Shown: piece after piece, positions 32,579 through 34,528 of the stretch
Numbering within the stretch: the first letter of the stretch is position 1
Layout: each line of letters starts with the position of its first letter
Assembly (NCBI GenBank): GCA_017467085.1
Contig: JAFTSW010000053.1
Span: forward strand, 71,782 to 106,309
Source of the DNA: Clostridia bacterium
Lineage (GTDB): Bacteria; Bacillota; Clostridia; Oscillospirales; CAG-272
Length of the DNA stretch: 34,528 bases
Direction of reading: 5' to 3'
Translations under genes and position numbers: made by a program
Notes under the pieces: generated by a model
Database searches by the model: none
Seen by the model: the letters and a program-made list of their open reading frames with translations, nothing else
What the model was told of the DNA's origin: nothing

Positions 32579-33528
32579 AGGAGATAAAAGGACTTCTGGT
32601 TAAGGGTCTTGGCGGACTCTACGAGATTGAGGGCGAGGACGGCGCGCGCTATACCTGCCGCGCCAAGGGTATTCTGAAAAAGGACGACGGCAAGCTTTTA
32701 ATGGGAGATACCGTTTTGCTTTCCGTTGACGAAAGCGGCAAGGGTGAAACGGCGATAACGGGCATTTTGCCCCGTCAAAACGCCCTCATCCGTCCGCCGC
32801 TTTCCAATCTCTCTTATATGCTTTTGACGGTGGCGGCAAGGGACCCTGCCCCCTCCACCGTGCTTTTAGACCGTATGACGGTGATTTGCGAGAAGGAGGG
32901 CATCGTTCCCGTGCTTCTGGTAAATAAGTGCGATTTGGCAGGAAGCGAGGCAGAGGCGTTGGCGTCCGTCTATCGCAAGGCGGGCTACACCGTCTTTACC
33001 GTGTCGGCAAAGGAGAAGGAGGGCATTGCCTCCGTTTCCACCTTCCTGGAGGAGGTCCTGCAGGAGGGAAGAATTGCCTGCTTCGCGGGGGCGTCGGGGG
33101 TTGGAAAATCCACCCTGATGAACGCCCTTTTCCCCACTCTGCAAAGAGAAACGAGGGGACTCAGCGAAAAGACGGCGCGGGGCAAGCACACCACCCGAAG
33201 CGTGGAGCTTTTCCCTGCCTACGGCGGCTGGCTGGCAGACACCCCGGGATTTAGTCTTTTAGACTTCGTGCGCTTTGATTTTGTCACCCTTGGGGAGCTT
33301 GCGGGCTGCTTCCCCGAGTTTGCGCCCTATCTTGGCGCCTGTCGGTACACCGACTGCACCCATCGAAGCGAGGACGGCTGCGGCATTGTAGACGCCCTTG
33401 CGCGTGGGGACATCGGGCAGAGCCGCTTTGACAGCTATTCCGAGCTTTTCCTCCTGTTGAAGGAGAAGGAAAAGAGTCTTTACGACGGAAATAAGAAAAA
33501 AATTGGTAAATGTCAAGTAGTTGAGTGA
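32575..33528 (+). CDS. rsgA: Ribosome small subunit GTPase RsgA
   Basis: 317 residues, start overlaps the prkC stop (ATGA). After an N-terminal OB-fold comes a circularly permuted GTPase: G4 NKCD at 117-120, G1 GASGVGKST at 172-180, G3 DTPG at 222-225. A zinc knuckle follows at about 256-269 (CRYTDCTHRSEDGC). RsgA assists late 30S maturation. The last residues (about 304-317, DGNKKKIGKCQVVE) do not look like the family C-terminus and lie against the IS30 element, which may have supplied the stop codon. rpe and thiN, usual next genes, are not in view. Confidence 0.95.
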   Translation: MKEIKGLLVKGLGGLYEIEGEDGARYTCRAKGILKKDDGKLLMGDTVLLSVDESGKGETAITGILPRQNALIRPPLSNLSYMLLTVAARDPAPSTVLLDRMTVICEKEGIVPVLLVNKCDLAGSEAEALASVYRKAGYTVFTVSAKEKEGIASVSTFLEEVLQEGRIACFAGASGVGKSTLMNALFPTLQRETRGLSEKTARGKHTTRSVELFPAYGGWLADTPGFSLLDFVRFDFVTLGELAGCFPEFAPYLGACRYTDCTHRSEDGCGIVDALARGDIGQSRFDSYSELFLLLKEKEKSLYDGNKKKIGKCQVVE

Positions 33529-34528
33529 ATTTTTTTCAAAAAAATGGAATATTTATTTTTTGGAGTTCATTTTGAAAGAGCGTTAGGCTGTTTTGACCGT
33601 TGAAAAGACGTCGGGGATAGGCATTGATGTAATCCTGGATATCCTGGATGCGTTCCGTTGAATACGCCCTGATGGGTGTGCCTTTGGGCACGAAACGTCG
33701 AATAAAGGCGTTCTGGTTCTCATTGGAACCACGTTCAGAAGAACAGTACGGGTGGCAATAATATACGGTTGTGCGGCGGCGGCGCGTATACGGTGAAATC
33801 TCCATACCAAGGGTATTGGAGAATTCGGTACCATTGTCACAGGTTATTGTTTTGAATAATCTGCGGAAATTGGTACTACCGATTCGACGTTCAAGACGGT
33901 TCAGCATCGTTACGGTGCTGGCGGCGGTTTTATCGGGTGACTTGAATATCAATTCCATACGGGTGAGCCTTTCTGTCATTGTCAGAAGGGTCTCGCCCTT
34001 TTTACTTGTACCAATAACCGAATCAAGCTCCCAATGCCCGAAGGAGGTGCGCTCTGCGACCTCTTTCGGGCGTTTTTCGATATTGTTCTCTTTCGGGAGC
34101 TGCTTCACCGTTTTTACCTTTTTATGTTTTTTCTTCCGTTTTCCTTTACGGAGAAGATTTTTATTTGTGACGTGGAGAAATACGCCTTTATCAATATAGT
34201 TATAAAGGGTAACACGGCATATTTTTGTATTAAACTCAAGATGATTTTGCTCAATATAATCCAGGATAGCCGCAGGAGAATATCCGTGGTTCAATATCAT
34301 CTCTTCTATGAACGCCGCAAACCTATGGTCATTTCCGATTTTAATGGGGGCACCTTTTGCCGTTGCATTAAGTTCTGCGCTCAGCTGCGCTTTGTCTGCG
34401 CTGTATTTCCTTGTTTCTTTCCAGGTGTCGCCGTCAAGATGCATATAAAATCCGCGCTTCAATTCACGGTAGATTGATTGAAACGTAAAGCCGAGCTCCT
34501 CGGCTATTTTTTTTACGGGAACACCTGC
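33501..34528. mobile_element. IS30-family insertion sequence, right part cut by window edge
   Basis: Contains the IS30 transposase on the minus strand. The element end should lie close to the rsgA stop, somewhere around 33501-33530, where TGTCAAGTAGTTGAGTGAAT is a candidate terminal repeat; the exact boundary and target duplication cannot be set because the other end is outside the window. A perfect ATTTTTTT-C-AAAAAAAT palindrome lies at 33529-33545, between the two convergent reading frames. Confidence 0.7.
33536..34528 (-). CDS. IS30-family transposase, 5' end outside window
   Basis: The frame is open to the right edge, so 330 residues are visible. It starts inside the helix-turn-helix (VPVKKIAEELGFTFQSIYRE). 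The DDE catalytic domain follows: first Asp in HWELDSVIG (visible residue 169), second in TCDNGTEF (231), Glu in SNENQN (270), with the typical IS30 ERG..NEN.N..IRRFVPKGT block. No frameshift or stop in the visible part, so the enzyme may be active. The apparent TTG start at 34462 is only an internal codon. Confidence 0.93.
   Translation of the reverse strand, partial: AGVPVKKIAEELGFTFQSIYRELKRGFYMHLDGDTWKETRKYSADKAQLSAELNATAKGAPIKIGNDHRFAAFIEEMILNHGYSPAAILDYIEQNHLEFNTKICRVTLYNYIDKGVFLHVTNKNLLRKGKRKKKHKKVKTVKQLPKENNIEKRPKEVAERTSFGHWELDSVIGTSKKGETLLTMTERLTRMELIFKSPDKTAASTVTMLNRLERRIGSTNFRRLFKTITCDNGTEFSNTLGMEISPYTRRRRTTVYYCHPYCSSERGSNENQNAFIRRFVPKGTPIRAYSTERIQDIQDYINAYPRRLFNGQNSLTLFQNELQKINIPFF

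Noticed and set aside
1..34528. tRNA, rRNA genes, CRISPR arrays, phage genes
   Set aside because: I found no cloverleaf-like sequence with TTCGAATC-type arm, no rRNA segment, no direct repeats with spacers and no phage structural genes.

Overview
The window looks like a chromosomal segment from a low-to-mid GC Gram-positive bacterium, most likely an uncultured gut or rumen Clostridia (Oscillospirales/Christensenellales-like). The reasons are the S10-spc-alpha gene order, strong AGGAGG ribosome binding sites almost everywhere, zinc-ribbon S14, a RemA/YicC/omega/PriA/Def/Fmt/RsmB/RlmN/Stp/PrkC/RsgA block as in Bacillus and Clostridium, and frequent GTG/TTG starts. The taxon is an inference from gene content; no rRNA gene is present.

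Region 1 (1-13213, +) is the ribosomal protein superoperon from the end of rpsS to rplQ, including secY, adk, map, infA and rpoA, closed by a terminator at 13163-13213. It holds the most surprising signal: rplE (L5) is complete in sequence but carries an in-frame amber codon (3530-3532) where Glu is expected. Every other gene whose stop is visible ends in TAA or TGA, never TAG. Two spacers inside the operon (3884-4069 before rpsH, 11406-11545 before rpoA) are unusually long and full of hairpins, and may be autoregulatory leaders.

Region 2 (13214-15615, +) is an AT-rich accessory island. A 411-bp spacer has a good promoter and two identical palindromes. It is followed by a basic His/Tyr-rich protein and an overlapping acidic protein (toxin/immunity-like layout), a WYL-like putative regulator and a coupled 48-residue basic microprotein. 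Region 3 (15742-18333, +) is a DUF1538 membrane protein with two PII-like proteins, probably a regulated transporter of unknown substrate.

Region 4 (18451-21353, -) encodes an ACT-domain protein, a UPF0210/PFL-family protein and a YkvI-like membrane carrier. A divergent promoter region with a long purine-rich tract (21251-21612) separates it from region 5.

Region 5 (21613-33528, +) has nrdR, then yicC-remA-rpoZ-priA-def-fmt-rsmB-rlmN-stp-prkC-rsgA, mostly with tight or ATGA-type overlaps. gmk and coaBC, usual members of this cluster, are absent here. It joins nucleotide metabolism control, replication restart, N-terminal formyl handling, rRNA modification and Ser/Thr phospho-signalling. The window ends in an IS30-family element (transposase on -, running off the right edge) abutting the 3' end of rsgA.

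A recurring trait is charged low-complexity C-terminal tails on S3, L17, omega, RemA and one PII protein.
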